Source of the DNA: Oscillospiraceae bacterium
GTDB lineage: Bacteria; Bacillota; Clostridia; Oscillospirales; Ruminococcaceae
Assembly (NCBI GenBank): GCA_009777725.1
Contig: WRLG01000001.1
Coordinates: 124,001-188,000 of the forward strand
Length of the DNA stretch: 64,000 bases
Reading direction: 5' to 3'
Shown here: positions 34,310-44,729 of the stretch, one piece after another
Layout of the letters: each line of letters opens with the position of its first letter
Numbering within the stretch: position 1 is the first letter of the stretch
Program-made: the position numbers and the translations under genes
Notes under the pieces: model-generated
Database searches by the model: none
What the model saw: only the letters and a program-made list of their open reading frames with translations
What the model was told of the DNA's origin: nothing

Positions 34310-34498
34310 ATGTTAAGACCTGCTATTTCACAAATTTCTTCAAAGAATGAGAGCCACTATTCCATCGTAATAGGAGTTGCAAAGCGCGCCAGAGAGATTG
34401 CGGACGATTTATACAAAAACAGCCAAGTGCTTGAACAAAAGCCCGTTAAAACTGCGGTAGAGGAATTTGCCAACAGGAAGTACAGTCTGGGAAGCTGA
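34310..34498 (+). CDS. rpoZ: RNA polymerase omega subunit
   Basis: About 62 residues beginning MLRPAISQI, with SHYSIVIGVAKRAREIAD and the C-terminal PVKTAVEEFANRKYSL, the standard Gram-positive omega subunit that stabilises beta' in RNA polymerase. ATG 34310 is chosen since GGAAAGG (34291-34297) directly abuts the earlier ATG 34298 and is about 12 bases from 34310. The position between gmk and priA is conserved. Confidence 0.92.
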   Translation: MLRPAISQISSKNESHYSIVIGVAKRAREIADDLYKNSQVLEQKPVKTAVEEFANRKYSLGS

Positions 34499-34530
34499 AT
34501 CAGTTAACAATTGCAGAGGCGGAGATTAAT

Positions 34531-36606
34531 TTGTTGGTTGCGGCGGTTGCGGTTAGCGATACGGATTACGGATATGATAAGCGGTACAGATATATTATAC
34601 CGCTTGATTTATCCTTGCAGGCAAAAGTAGGAATGAGGGCTTTTGTGCCTTTCGGCAAGGGCGATGCTAAAAGAGCCGCGCTTATCATTAAAATTGACGA
34701 TGCTTGCAGTATAAGCATAGAAAAATCCGAATTGGAAACTTTAAAGACAGTTGATTCGCTCATAGATGACGCGCCTATTATCGGCGGCGAAATGCTTGAT
34801 TTAATCGTTTGGCTTCGCGAAACGACTCTATGCACTTATTTTGATGCTTTTAAAGCACTTATACCCGCAGGGTTAAGTGTAAAATTAAATCAAAAGGATA
34901 AGCTTTCCGAGCCGCTTATATCGGATAAGGACGGCGGAGGCTTTTCAGCCGCGCCGCCGAAAGCTTCATCAATCGAATTAACCGCAAGCCAGTCCTCGGT
35001 ATATAATGGAGTACGAGCGCTGATTGATGACGGCAAGCCCTGCGCCGCTTTGTTGCACGGCGTTACAGGCAGCGGCAAAACGCCTGTTTATGCAAAGCTG
35101 ATTGAGTATACTCTGAAAAAAAACAGAACCGCGCTTTTAGCTCTGCCTGAAATATCGCTTACCCCGCAGGTTGTAGGGCAGTTTAAGTCGATTTTCGGAG
35201 AGGCGGTCGCGGTATTTCACAGCGGCTTACCGCCCAAGGAGCGGCTTAACGAATATAAGCGCGTGAAGCACGGGCGCGCTGTTCTTGTTATAGGTACAAG
35301 GAGTGCTATTTTCGCACCGCTTGAACGTATAGGGCTTATGATTATCGATGAGGAGGGGGAATGGACTTATAAATCAGAAGCCTCCCCGAGATATAATGCT
35401 AAGGACGTTGCAAAAAAACGCTGCGTTACGCATAACGCGGTGTTGCTTATGGCTTCCGCTACCCCGTCGGTAGAAAGCTATTACTATGCTTTGAAGGGGC
35501 GGTATAAGCTTTTTTCATTGCCGGACAGATATAATCAAGAAGCCTTACCCGAGGTTAATATCATTGATTTAGCTTCAAAGGGATTTTGCAGCGGCTCTAA
35601 GATATTTTCTGAGGCTCTTGCTTTTGAAATCAATCAAAACTTAGAGCGCAAGGAACAGACTATACTGCTTTTGAACCGCCGAGGTTATCATACCTTTATA
35701 AGCTGTGCCGACTGCAAAAAGCCGATTACCTGCGCTAATTGCAGTGTACCCATGACTTATCACAAGGCGGTGAGCAGGCTGCATTGCCATTACTGCTCCT
35801 ACTCAGCGGCGACCCCCGAGAACTGCCCCGAATGCGGAGGGGAGCGTATTATGCTGACGGGGGTGGGAACGCAAAGGGTTGAAGATGAAATTTCTTTGCT
35901 TTTCCCCGCCGCCAAAATACTCCGCATGGATGCGGATACAACATATTCGCGCCATGCCTATGAAAAAGGCTTCGCGGCTTTTAAGAAGGGCGAATATGAC
36001 ATAATGCTCGGCACTCAAATGATAGCTAAGGGTCTTGATTTCCCTAATGTCACCTTAGTGGGGGTGCTTTCGGTAGACAATGCTTTGTTTACCGGCGACT
36101 TCAGAAGCTATGAAAGGACATTTTCTTTGGTAACTCAGGTTGTCGGCAGATGCGGGCGGAGCGACATGCGGGGCAGGGCGTTTATCCAGACCTTTATGCC
36201 GGAGCATTACGTCCTTAACCTAGCCGCTTTACAGGATTACCGGGGCTTTTATGAGCAGGAAATCGCTATGCGTAAGGCACTTATATATCCGCCGTTTTGC
36301 GATACCTGCCTTTTGGAGTTTAAATCGGAATCGGTTCAACGCGCTGATGCCGCGTCCAAAGCATTTTTTGAGTTGCTTCGAAGCAAATTAAATGAGGAAA
36401 ACTTAAAATTGCCTTTAAGGGTAATAGGTCCTGCAAAATGTATTCATGAAAAAATAAACGGTAAATATCGTTACAGGATTATTATAAAATGCAAAAACAA
36501 CAGCGTATTCAGAAATTTTATCGCCGGACTTTATAAGCTTACTTTTACAAAGGCTTTTTCCGGCGTAAGCGTCTCCGTTGATTTTAACGGAAGCTTGGAT
36601 AATTGA
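34531..36606 (+). CDS. priA: Primosomal protein N' (PriA helicase)
   Basis: A 691-residue replication-restart helicase. The N-terminal 3'BD (VAAVAVSDTDYGYDKRYRYIIP) is followed by Walker A LLHGVTGSGKTPVYAKL, and a zinc-binding insertion with four CxxC pairs (CADC, CANC, CHYC, CPEC). Helicase motifs IGTRSAIFAPL, ASATPS, GTQMIAKGLDFPNVTLV and QVVGRCGR are intact. Motif II reads DEEGEW (residues 273-278), where PriA normally has DEEH; the histidine is Gly276, which is unusual. The likely start is TTG 34531. It reloads the replisome at stalled forks. Confidence 0.94.
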   Translation: MLVAAVAVSDTDYGYDKRYRYIIPLDLSLQAKVGMRAFVPFGKGDAKRAALIIKIDDACSISIEKSELETLKTVDSLIDDAPIIGGEMLDLIVWLRETTLCTYFDAFKALIPAGLSVKLNQKDKLSEPLISDKDGGGFSAAPPKASSIELTASQSSVYNGVRALIDDGKPCAALLHGVTGSGKTPVYAKLIEYTLKKNRTALLALPEISLTPQVVGQFKSIFGEAVAVFHSGLPPKERLNEYKRVKHGRAVLVIGTRSAIFAPLERIGLMIIDEEGEWTYKSEASPRYNAKDVAKKRCVTHNAVLLMASATPSVESYYYALKGRYKLFSLPDRYNQEALPEVNIIDLASKGFCSGSKIFSEALAFEINQNLERKEQTILLLNRRGYHTFISCADCKKPITCANCSVPMTYHKAVSRLHCHYCSYSAATPENCPECGGERIMLTGVGTQRVEDEISLLFPAAKILRMDADTTYSRHAYEKGFAAFKKGEYDIMLGTQMIAKGLDFPNVTLVGVLSVDNALFTGDFRSYERTFSLVTQVVGRCGRSDMRGRAFIQTFMPEHYVLNLAALQDYRGFYEQEIAMRKALIYPPFCDTCLLEFKSESVQRADAASKAFFELLRSKLNEENLKLPLRVIGPAKCIHEKINGKYRYRIIIKCKNNSVFRNFIAGLYKLTFTKAFSGVSVSVDFNGSLDN

Positions 36607-36624
36607 CTTTTCGGAGGTTTTTCT

Positions 36625-37131
36625 ATGGCATTGAGAGGCATTGTTAAAGAGCCGGAGGATTTATTGAGGAAAAAAAGCAGACCTGTCGAGGTTTTTGATA
36701 AAAAGCTTTGGTCGCTGATAGACGATTTAAAGCAAACCATGTACAAGGTGGAGGGTATAGGTCTTGCCGCTCCTCAGGTTGGGATATTACGCAGGGTCGT
36801 TTATATTGATTTAGGAGAGGGAGAGGGCGGCGTTGAGCTTGTCAACCCGGAAATTATAAAGCAAAGCGGCTTTCAGCGGGAGATTGAGGGCTGCCTCAGC
36901 TGTCCCGATAAATGGGGATACGTCAAACGCCCCTTGCACATATCCGTCAAGGCTTTTGACAGGCACGGCAAGGAATTTCAGCATAAATACTCGTCCTATT
37001 TGGCGCGGTGCATCTGTCATGAGATTGACCATCTTGACGGACGGCTTTTTGTCGATATAGTTGACGAATTTGTTGACCCCAAGGACATTAAGGAGGAAAG
37101 AGAACGGGCAAAGAAAAGGAGGAAAAAATAA
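36625..37131 (+). CDS. def: Peptide deformylase
   Basis: A 168-residue metal-dependent enzyme removing the formyl group from nascent proteins. All three motifs are present: GIGLAAPQVG (residues ~46-55), EGCLSCP with the metal-binding cysteine, and HEIDHLDGRLF with the HExxH site. The C-terminal tail is Lys/Arg-rich (EERERAKKRRKK). It follows priA by 18 bases with ribosome binding site GGAGG. fmt, the usual next gene, is missing here; a promoter for the amidase gene comes next. Confidence 0.95.
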   Translation: MALRGIVKEPEDLLRKKSRPVEVFDKKLWSLIDDLKQTMYKVEGIGLAAPQVGILRRVVYIDLGEGEGGVELVNPEIIKQSGFQREIEGCLSCPDKWGYVKRPLHISVKAFDRHGKEFQHKYSSYLARCICHEIDHLDGRLFVDIVDEFVDPKDIKEERERAKKRRKK

Positions 37132-37146
37132 ATCGCTGTTGGTCTA

Positions 37147-37175
37147 TTGACAATAAAGGCGATTTATGATATGAT
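37147..37175 (+). promoter_or_regulatory. Promoter for the amidase gene
   Basis: TTGACA (37147-37152), 17-base spacer, TATGAT (37170-37175). Confidence 0.85.
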
Positions 37176-37243
37176 ATGTAAAGAGCTGTCGGCAATATGT
37201 CCAACTATTTTTTACAGGCTCTGAGAGAGAAAGGAAGAATATT

Positions 37244-39115
37244 ATGAAAGCAATAATAGCCGTGGTAATGGCGTTGCTGTCGCTGTCGTTTCAATTCCCG
37301 GTTTCAGCCGATGAGGCGAAGAGCCCGTCTGCTTTGGAAACGCTGATTCATGAGCGCATCCCCTATGAGAATCCCCGCAGCATCATTATCACCCAGCCGC
37401 AAGCCTCGACGCGCAGCACTACGGCATCAAGTGTCAGCATACTGGGGGCGTGTGATTACGAATATCCCCTTTATATGAACGGCAAGGAAATCGAAAAGAC
37501 AGAGCGCGGTTTTTTCGCCGTATATGTTGAGCTTACCGAGGGCGTTAACACATTTGTTTTTACAAATAACAATAAGGAAGAAACGGTTGTTATAACAAGA
37601 AAAGCCGCAGCCGCACCGTCCGGGGTGTATGTCGCGCCTAAGCCCTCTTATTACGACAAGCCGTTTTACGGCAGAGTTAAGCTCGATTCAATTACTCACC
37701 GCAAAGCACCTGACGAATCACCGACATTGCTTACGCCCTTGGCTTACGGCACGACCTTTAATTTATTGGGCGAGATTAACGATTATTACATAATAGACGG
37801 CGGAACATATGTATACAAATCAGCGGTGAACGCTTTTGAAGGAAAAGTTCCGGGCAATGTTATATCCGGCATGGAAATTGTTCAAAAAGGTGACTTTGCA
37901 GAATTTGCGTTGGATATGAACGTCAACTCGCTTTACAGCCTTGATGTTATCGGCAATAAAGCAAAGCTGACGGTTACCGCGCAAAGAGATTCCGGCAGAC
38001 GACCGCAGATTCCGCAGGGCTCGCTGATAAGGAGAATTTCCAAAGCCTCCGCTGGTAACGGCAGAATTTCATATAACCTTGAATTTTGGGAAAGCCCCGT
38101 TGGTCATTACGTTGAGTTCAAAAACGGCAGGATGACGGTAGGCTTCAAGCAAGCGGCAAAAGCATTAGATAAAGCAAGAGTAGTCCTTGACGCAGGGCAC
38201 GGCGGCAACGACCCCGGAGCTTTAGGTCCTCCGGGAGAAAAAGGTCCGTTTGAAAAGGATTTCAACCTTTACGTTACCCTAAAAGCTAAGGAATACCTTG
38301 AAAGCCAAGGCGTTACGGTTTTGCTGACCCGCTCCGATGACACGGCGATACCGCTTGCCGACCGAACAGCCGCTATTTTGAATTACAAGCCGGACATTTC
38401 AGTTGCCGTACATACTAACTCTATGCCCGTAAGCGCGGATTACAGAACCGTTAGAGGAGCTCGGATGTATTACACCTTTGATACCGGCAAATCGGCGGCT
38501 GAAAGCATTAAAAAGCAAATTTCGGAAAGCTTGGGCTTTGAATATATCGCTCCGATTCGCGAAAATTTCGCGCTTTCACGCTTGACAGTCAGCCCCGCTA
38601 TGCTGTTTGAAATGAACTTTATGTGTTCACCCGATGATTACGAGTGGCTGTTGAACACAAAAAACCTCGACAAAATGGGCGAAGCATTGGGCAAAGCTAT
38701 TGTTAAGCAGTTAACAGTTAAAACTGAGGCAGAGACACCCCCGCCGCTTGCCCCGCTTTCGGCGGCTGATGATTTGAGAATCAGGGAAAGTTACGCGGCT
38801 TACACAAATATGTTCATTTCCTCGCCTTTCAGATTTACAGCCAATGATTTTCAAGTTTCATTATACTTTGGTACTTACAACGGATGTGAAGTTGTTTCGT
38901 TAACGGAAAAGGATAAAATGTATACCTCTGATATAAAGGTGTTGAGCGTTGGCAGAGAGTCGATATATTTGCCGAGCGGAGGTATGATGCTTCATCTTCA
39001 CAAAGATTCGTCTTTCATTGAGATAAGCGAAGCCTACGCGGCAGGTTATTTGAGCGACAGGGATATATTCCAAATTTCGTATTATTCTAATCCGGGGCAA
39101 TTTGATGAGGGTTAA
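37244..39115 (+). CDS. N-acetylmuramoyl-L-alanine amidase (Amidase_3) with N-terminal accessory domains
   Basis: A 623-residue secreted protein with a signal peptide (residues 1-23). Residues ~60-300 contain SH3-like and AMIN-like beta segments. The Amidase_3 domain follows (about 310-480): zinc ligands in VVLDAGHGGNDPGA, Glu in FEKDFNLYV, His in SVAVHTNS and the catalytic Glu in AMLFEMNFMCSP. It should cut the bond between muramic acid and L-Ala in peptidoglycan. The last ~120 residues (from SAADDLRIRESYAAY) look like another beta domain of unknown role. Ribosome binding site GAGAGAAAGGAAG; a strong terminator follows. Confidence 0.9.
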   Translation: MKAIIAVVMALLSLSFQFPVSADEAKSPSALETLIHERIPYENPRSIIITQPQASTRSTTASSVSILGACDYEYPLYMNGKEIEKTERGFFAVYVELTEGVNTFVFTNNNKEETVVITRKAAAAPSGVYVAPKPSYYDKPFYGRVKLDSITHRKAPDESPTLLTPLAYGTTFNLLGEINDYYIIDGGTYVYKSAVNAFEGKVPGNVISGMEIVQKGDFAEFALDMNVNSLYSLDVIGNKAKLTVTAQRDSGRRPQIPQGSLIRRISKASAGNGRISYNLEFWESPVGHYVEFKNGRMTVGFKQAAKALDKARVVLDAGHGGNDPGALGPPGEKGPFEKDFNLYVTLKAKEYLESQGVTVLLTRSDDTAIPLADRTAAILNYKPDISVAVHTNSMPVSADYRTVRGARMYYTFDTGKSAAESIKKQISESLGFEYIAPIRENFALSRLTVSPAMLFEMNFMCSPDDYEWLLNTKNLDKMGEALGKAIVKQLTVKTEAETPPPLAPLSAADDLRIRESYAAYTNMFISSPFRFTANDFQVSLYFGTYNGCEVVSLTEKDKMYTSDIKVLSVGRESIYLPSGGMMLHLHKDSSFIEISEAYAAGYLSDRDIFQISYYSNPGQFDEG

Positions 39116-39166
39116 TAAAAATCTTTATCTTGTATCCCATGTATCGGATATTTAATTTAATTGGAA

Positions 39167-39197
39167 AAAGAGAGCGGCTTTAAAAACCGCTCTCTTT
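39167..39197. terminator. Bidirectional terminator between the amidase and minus-strand gene
   Basis: AAAGAGAGCGG and CCGCTCTCTTT form an 11-bp stem, with T-rich sequence on both strands. It serves the amidase gene and the converging small gene at 39233. Confidence 0.9.
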
Positions 39198-39232
39198 AAT
39201 TAACCATATTTTTCTGCTCATACGGGCAAGGG

Positions 39233-39481
39233 TCACGTAGTATACGAATCAGCCCCTGCGGCAAAATCAAGCACTTCCGCAGTTGTGAGAATGATTCCCT
39301 CATCCTCCGGCTCTTCAACGGGTTCTTTTTTCGGCGGCTCAGGTGTTGCATTGCCGTTTTTATCAACAATCGTGTGATTTGAAAAAGGAGTTTTCACGCC
39401 TTTTTTCAAATTGTATTTTTCCGCAATTCTCGGCTCAATCGGTATATTTCCCTGCTCTGTTGCTACAAATAGCTCTTCCAT
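39233..39481 (-). CDS. Small acidic protein of unknown function under leader element C
   Basis: 82 residues starting MEELFVATEQGNIPIEP; the ATG at 39481 has AGGAG 8 bases upstream. An in-frame ATG at 39508 would extend it, but that codon lies in the hairpin arm of the leader element. The N-terminal half (PRIAEKYNLKKGVKTPFSNHTIV) looks folded; the C-terminal half is Pro/Glu/Lys-rich and then acidic. No signal peptide or membrane segment. No family recognised. Unlike the other three leader-linked genes, this one keeps its own ribosome binding site. Confidence 0.65.
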   Translation of the reverse strand: MEELFVATEQGNIPIEPRIAEKYNLKKGVKTPFSNHTIVDKNGNATPEPPKKEPVEEPEDEGIILTTAEVLDFAAGADSYTT

Positions 39482-39485
39482 AAGG

Positions 39486-39557
39486 TCAACTCCTATAATG
39501 GTGACCATGCTTCGTCTGTATGCAAACGAATAATGAAATCAGCATGGTCTGGCTCCC
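39486..39557 (-). promoter_or_regulatory. MLI leader ORF/hairpin element, copy C
   Basis: Minus strand: GGGAG (39557-39553) lies 7 bases before ATG 39545 of a 19-codon ORF, MLISLFVCIQTKHGHHYRS, with TGA ending at 39486. Stem arms GACCATGCT and AGCATGGTC occupy 39549-39541 and 39511-39503; the inner stem is CGTTT/AGACG with loop GCATAC. The leader stop is 4 bases before the ATG (39481) of the small downstream gene, whose ribosome binding site AGGAG lies inside the leader's last codons. Confidence 0.7.
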
Positions 39558-39691
39558 GCTTCTTATTTTTTTAGGCTTTAATTTCTAACTCTAGTATTAT
39601 CAATTTTTGAGCTTTTATTTAATTCCGAAATAAACATAATTTTGCCATATTATACTCCATTCAAATGTCGTTTAAGGTAAAAAGTTTTTTC

Positions 39692-39720
39692 TTGACTTAA
39701 TATAGAAAATACTGTATAAT
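39692..39720 (+). promoter_or_regulatory. Promoter for ligA
   Basis: TTGACT (39692-39697), 17-base spacer, TATAAT (39715-39720). The remaining bases of the 39558-39691 gap hold AT-rich sequence with no other clear feature. Confidence 0.85.
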
Positions 39721-39727
39721 TTGATAG

Positions 39728-41758
<2,031 letters not shown>

Positions 41759-41782
41759 CAACAATGAAAGCGCGGAAAGATT

Positions 41783-41860
41783 ATGACTGAACTGCTAAAC
41801 CTCACCGAAAGCACGTTTTACAGGCGGTGTCGGGAGTATAAGGCGGGGAGGGGGAAATAA
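41783..41860 (+). pseudogene. Relic of a helix-turn-helix C-terminus (resolvase-like)
   Basis: A 25-codon ORF ending LLNLTESTFYRRCREYKAGRGK. The recognition-helix pattern LNLTESTFYRRCREY resembles the C-terminal helix-turn-helix of small serine recombinases. No catalytic part is found upstream, where ligA ends. It is probably a leftover of a mobile element, or simply a short chance ORF. Confidence 0.35.
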
Positions 41861-41924
41861 AAAAGTCCGTCAAAAAGTACAGGTTTTGACAACCCGAATT
41901 ACATATGTAGGAGGATGTTTTTTG

Positions 41925-42041
41925 ATGTTTTTTATGGCAAAAGAAACAAAAATTGTAGAAGTGGGATCGTCTGAAGTGAATTCAACGATTAAACTTTGGA
42001 CAAGTTTTGGTTGGGACGCAATAAGTAGTATATTTGTATAG
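41925..42041 (+). CDS. Small protein or truncated gene, 38 residues
   Basis: ORF starting MFFMAKETKIVEVGSSEV, with TAGGAGGA 8 bases before ATG 41925 (a second ATG at 41934). After TKIVEVGSSEVNSTIKLWTS the sequence ends FGWDAISSIFV. The start looks like that of a larger soluble protein, so this may be a 5' fragment. I do not recognise the family. It lies in a relic-rich 580-base gap between ligA and the HEAT-repeat gene. Confidence 0.45.
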   Translation: MFFMAKETKIVEVGSSEVNSTIKLWTSFGWDAISSIFV

Positions 42042-42106
42042 ATGTTTCGATGTCATACTCTGAATATAACCTCCTCGGAAATATAAGCAAGCATGATATG
42101 TACAAG

Positions 42107-42132
42107 TTGCATAATATATATATATTGTGCAA
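42107..42132. repeat. AT-rich imperfect palindrome
   Basis: A 26-base dyad from TTGCATAATATAT to ATATATTGTGCAA with one mismatched pair, about 25 bases before a promoter-like sequence. Operator or structural role not known. Confidence 0.35.
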
Positions 42133-42157
42133 AAAGCCGGATTTTTGAGAAAAGGGG

Positions 42158-42186
42158 TTGTAAATTGAGGGAAAACGTGGTAAAAT
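42158..42186 (+). promoter_or_regulatory. Putative promoter for the HEAT-repeat operon
   Basis: TTGTAA (42158-42163), 17-base spacer, TAAAAT (42181-42186). A 15-codon ORF at 42203-42250 (MKEEGSVNAVGEVVA) follows, its stop overlapping the next ATG at 42247. Confidence 0.55.
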
Positions 42187-42246
42187 AGGTAAAGCAGATA
42201 AAATGAAAGAAGAAGGTTCGGTTAATGCAGTAGGGGAGGTTGTAGC

Positions 42247-42441
42247 ATGACAGTACAACATAATTTGCCCGCTATAAACACGCTGAGAAACATAGGGATT
42301 AACAGCAAGAATATGCAAGAAAATTCCTTAGGGGGAGCTTATTATGATTTACGATATAACCATATCCGAAAAGCAAGCGGCTTACCTATCAGCCCCGGCG
42401 GACTGCAATATGCCAAGCGGCTTTGTCATAACTGCCGATGA
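42247..42441 (+). pseudogene. Flagellin-like N-terminal fragment
   Basis: AGGGGAGG lies 7 bases before an ATG whose first residues, MTVQHNLPAINTLRNIG, resemble the flagellin N-terminus (HN-x-x-A-x-N pattern followed by the polymerisation helix). The similarity fades after about residue 28. The frame then runs on for 36 residues inside the start of the HEAT-repeat gene and stops at 42441. It is probably a flagellin remnant, or a short peptide coupled to the next gene; the ribosome binding site of that gene (AGGGGGAG) lies within it. Confidence 0.4.
42344..42344 (+). promoter_or_regulatory. Start of the HEAT-repeat gene set by AGGGGGAG
   Basis: AGGGGGAG ends 7 bases before ATG 42344, which decides the start in spite of the overlapping upstream frame. 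Confidence 0.6.
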
Positions 42442-44704
42442 AATCTGTGCTAAGTTAAACTATCAAGATTTTGTCAGAATTAACAGCGTTGATAAAGAAG
42501 AACCCGTCATGATAGCTAAAATAAATATTGCGAAAAAATATTCAGATATTAATGAAATGACTGCGGACGAGCTTTTTAAGTTAAAAGCGGCGGACATAAA
42601 AAGCGATGTAATCGCTGAAGCGGCGGAATTATTTTTGAATTGTAACGAGATTTACGGGGTTTGGTTAGAAGTTATCTATACCAATGAAGCCCCGATTGAG
42701 GGCATTTTGCTGTATGTAATCACCGAGCTTATCCATATGTCTATTATATATATACGAAATCTGCCGCTTAAAAAGCATTTTCTTAAATATAAATTAGAGC
42801 CACAGACGGAAAGCTTGCTGTCTCGCGAAACCGGGAATATTCAAGATTTGCTCATGGTTTTAAAAGGCATTGAAAGCTTTGAAACATATCTGAACAGGGC
42901 TAAAATTATGCCCGCCAAGCCCTATGATACAGAATGGTTATTCTGCTTAGGGCGGGAATATGCTAAATATTGCGATATTTATATGAATGAAGTAAGGGCG
43001 AGGCTGATTGTCGAAATTGAGGATAAAACGCTTGAAATTATCAAATTAGCCGGAAATAAAAATTACCTCCAAATTCGGGAAATAGCATACGATATTCATA
43101 ATCTCCCCGAAATGCTCAGGCTTATGAAAGATTGGCGTTCTCATATGGAGAATCATTCGCCGGCTAGCTTTTCGGCAGGTTTTTTCGGCGGTAAACTTGA
43201 GCGAAACATCGAGGATTTAAACAGCGGGGATTACAGCAAAGCCGCCCGGATATTCTGCGTTTTTGCCGAAAATCACCCTGCCTCAAAGCTAAGAGCCGCA
43301 AAGGCTCTAAGCGAAGTACTCGAAAAATTTTCGTTTGACGACATTGTGAAAACAGAATCCTGCATGAGGCAAAGAACTTCAATGGAGTGGTACATTAACT
43401 GGCGAAAGTTTAAAATAGGGGATTTTTTCACCCGCAAGATGAGCGACAAGGAACGCCGAGCCGTTGCGGTTTTTGCTTCTTTCAACCCTAACGGATATAT
43501 CAGGGAGCGGGCTGTTTTCTTGATGGGTTCAATGGAGGGGACGCTGGCGTTTATTATTCTAAGGCAAAATGATTGGGTTTTGCAGGTTCGCCAAGCGGCG
43601 GTTAGAGCGTTTGAGGCAAGGTTTGAAAACTTGTCGAGCGGTGAGCTTATTGCGGCTTTGCCCTATGCCGAAAAGCTGTTGCGAAGCGGCATGGGAGAAA
43701 TCGCAGGAGTCAAAAAGCTCATTTTTCAAAAGCTGAGTAGCCCCGAGTTTCGCTTTGAATTATCGGCGGGTTTGAGCAGCAGTAATATAAAAGTCCGCCG
43801 AATGTGTATCCAAGCTTTGTTTAATGCACCCGAACCCGATATTGGTTTTATAAAAGAGCATTTAAAAAGAGAGCCGAATTTATTTTTGCGAAGGATTATT
43901 TTTCAAAAACTATTGCCGCTCTGCCCCGATATGTCAGCCCCCGCACTTGTTCTTTTAAAAGACAAAAATCCGCAAAATAGGCTGGCGGCTTTGGAATATC
44001 TTTATAAGGCGGGCAACCCCGATATAGCCGCCGTTTGCCTTGATTTTCTTTTGGATAAAAACGGCTCTATCAGAAATTTCGCCTGTAAAATCATAGCCGA
44101 GGTAAACCCCGACTTTGATTTTCAGGCGTTTTATAAAGAAAAATTGGAGGAGAATACAGCGAGGGCAATTTTAGGGCTGGGCGAGGTTGCACCTAAAGAG
44201 AACAAGGAACTGATTGCGGGCTATTTATCGAATAGCCGCAGCTTTATTGTCTGCTCCGCTATGATTTCAGCAATGCGGGCAGATGATGATGAACTGAAAA
44301 ATAAGGTTATAGCGATGTTAGACAACTTTGACAAGAGCATAGCCAAAACGGCATATAAACTTGCAATCAGCTATTCATATGAGAATTACGACAAAACCTA
44401 TGAAATATTCCAAAATACAAAATACGAACACTCCAAAAATTTCTGCTTTAAATATTTACTTACCGACAGAAAGTGGAACAGATACATATATATACTCAAA
44501 GCGCAAACCTGCGAATTTGAAAGCACCCGCAAGTTAGCAGAGCAATCCATGCAAATATGGCAACGAAACTTCAACAAATCATTCGCCGAACCAACCGAAA
44601 GGCAAAAGGAAACAATAGCTCGATTATTGAGCGAAAACAGTGAGTTGATTCCCGATAACATCAGCAAAAAGATATTGTGGGGAGAACCTAATTGGATAGG
44701 TTAG
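42344..44704 (+). CDS. Large HEAT-repeat protein
   Basis: A 786-residue cytoplasmic protein with no signal peptide. The first ~300 residues are mixed and partly helical (LLYVITELIHMSIIYIRNLPLKKHFLK is a hydrophobic helix). From about residue 300 on, helical pairs of the HEAT/PBS-lyase type recur: NPNGYIRERAVFLMGSMEGT, DWVLQVRQAAVRAFEARF, SNIKVRRMCIQALFNAPEP, NPQNRLAALEYLYKAGNP, NGSIRNFACKIIAEVNPD. Such solenoids bind proteins. It precedes a run of small immunity-like genes and may belong to the same accessory cluster. No specific function recognised. Confidence 0.75.
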   Translation: MIYDITISEKQAAYLSAPADCNMPSGFVITADEICAKLNYQDFVRINSVDKEEPVMIAKINIAKKYSDINEMTADELFKLKAADIKSDVIAEAAELFLNCNEIYGVWLEVIYTNEAPIEGILLYVITELIHMSIIYIRNLPLKKHFLKYKLEPQTESLLSRETGNIQDLLMVLKGIESFETYLNRAKIMPAKPYDTEWLFCLGREYAKYCDIYMNEVRARLIVEIEDKTLEIIKLAGNKNYLQIREIAYDIHNLPEMLRLMKDWRSHMENHSPASFSAGFFGGKLERNIEDLNSGDYSKAARIFCVFAENHPASKLRAAKALSEVLEKFSFDDIVKTESCMRQRTSMEWYINWRKFKIGDFFTRKMSDKERRAVAVFASFNPNGYIRERAVFLMGSMEGTLAFIILRQNDWVLQVRQAAVRAFEARFENLSSGELIAALPYAEKLLRSGMGEIAGVKKLIFQKLSSPEFRFELSAGLSSSNIKVRRMCIQALFNAPEPDIGFIKEHLKREPNLFLRRIIFQKLLPLCPDMSAPALVLLKDKNPQNRLAALEYLYKAGNPDIAAVCLDFLLDKNGSIRNFACKIIAEVNPDFDFQAFYKEKLEENTARAILGLGEVAPKENKELIAGYLSNSRSFIVCSAMISAMRADDDELKNKVIAMLDNFDKSIAKTAYKLAISYSYENYDKTYEIFQNTKYEHSKNFCFKYLLTDRKWNRYIYILKAQTCEFESTRKLAEQSMQIWQRNFNKSFAEPTERQKETIARLLSENSELIPDNISKKILWGEPNWIG

Positions 44705-44729
44705 ATGAATTATAAGGACGGTGATTACT

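Noticed and set aside
39479..39508. ATG 39508 as start of the small minus-strand gene
   Set aside because: The codon lies in the hairpin arm and has no ribosome binding site, whereas ATG 39481 has AGGAG at the right spacing.
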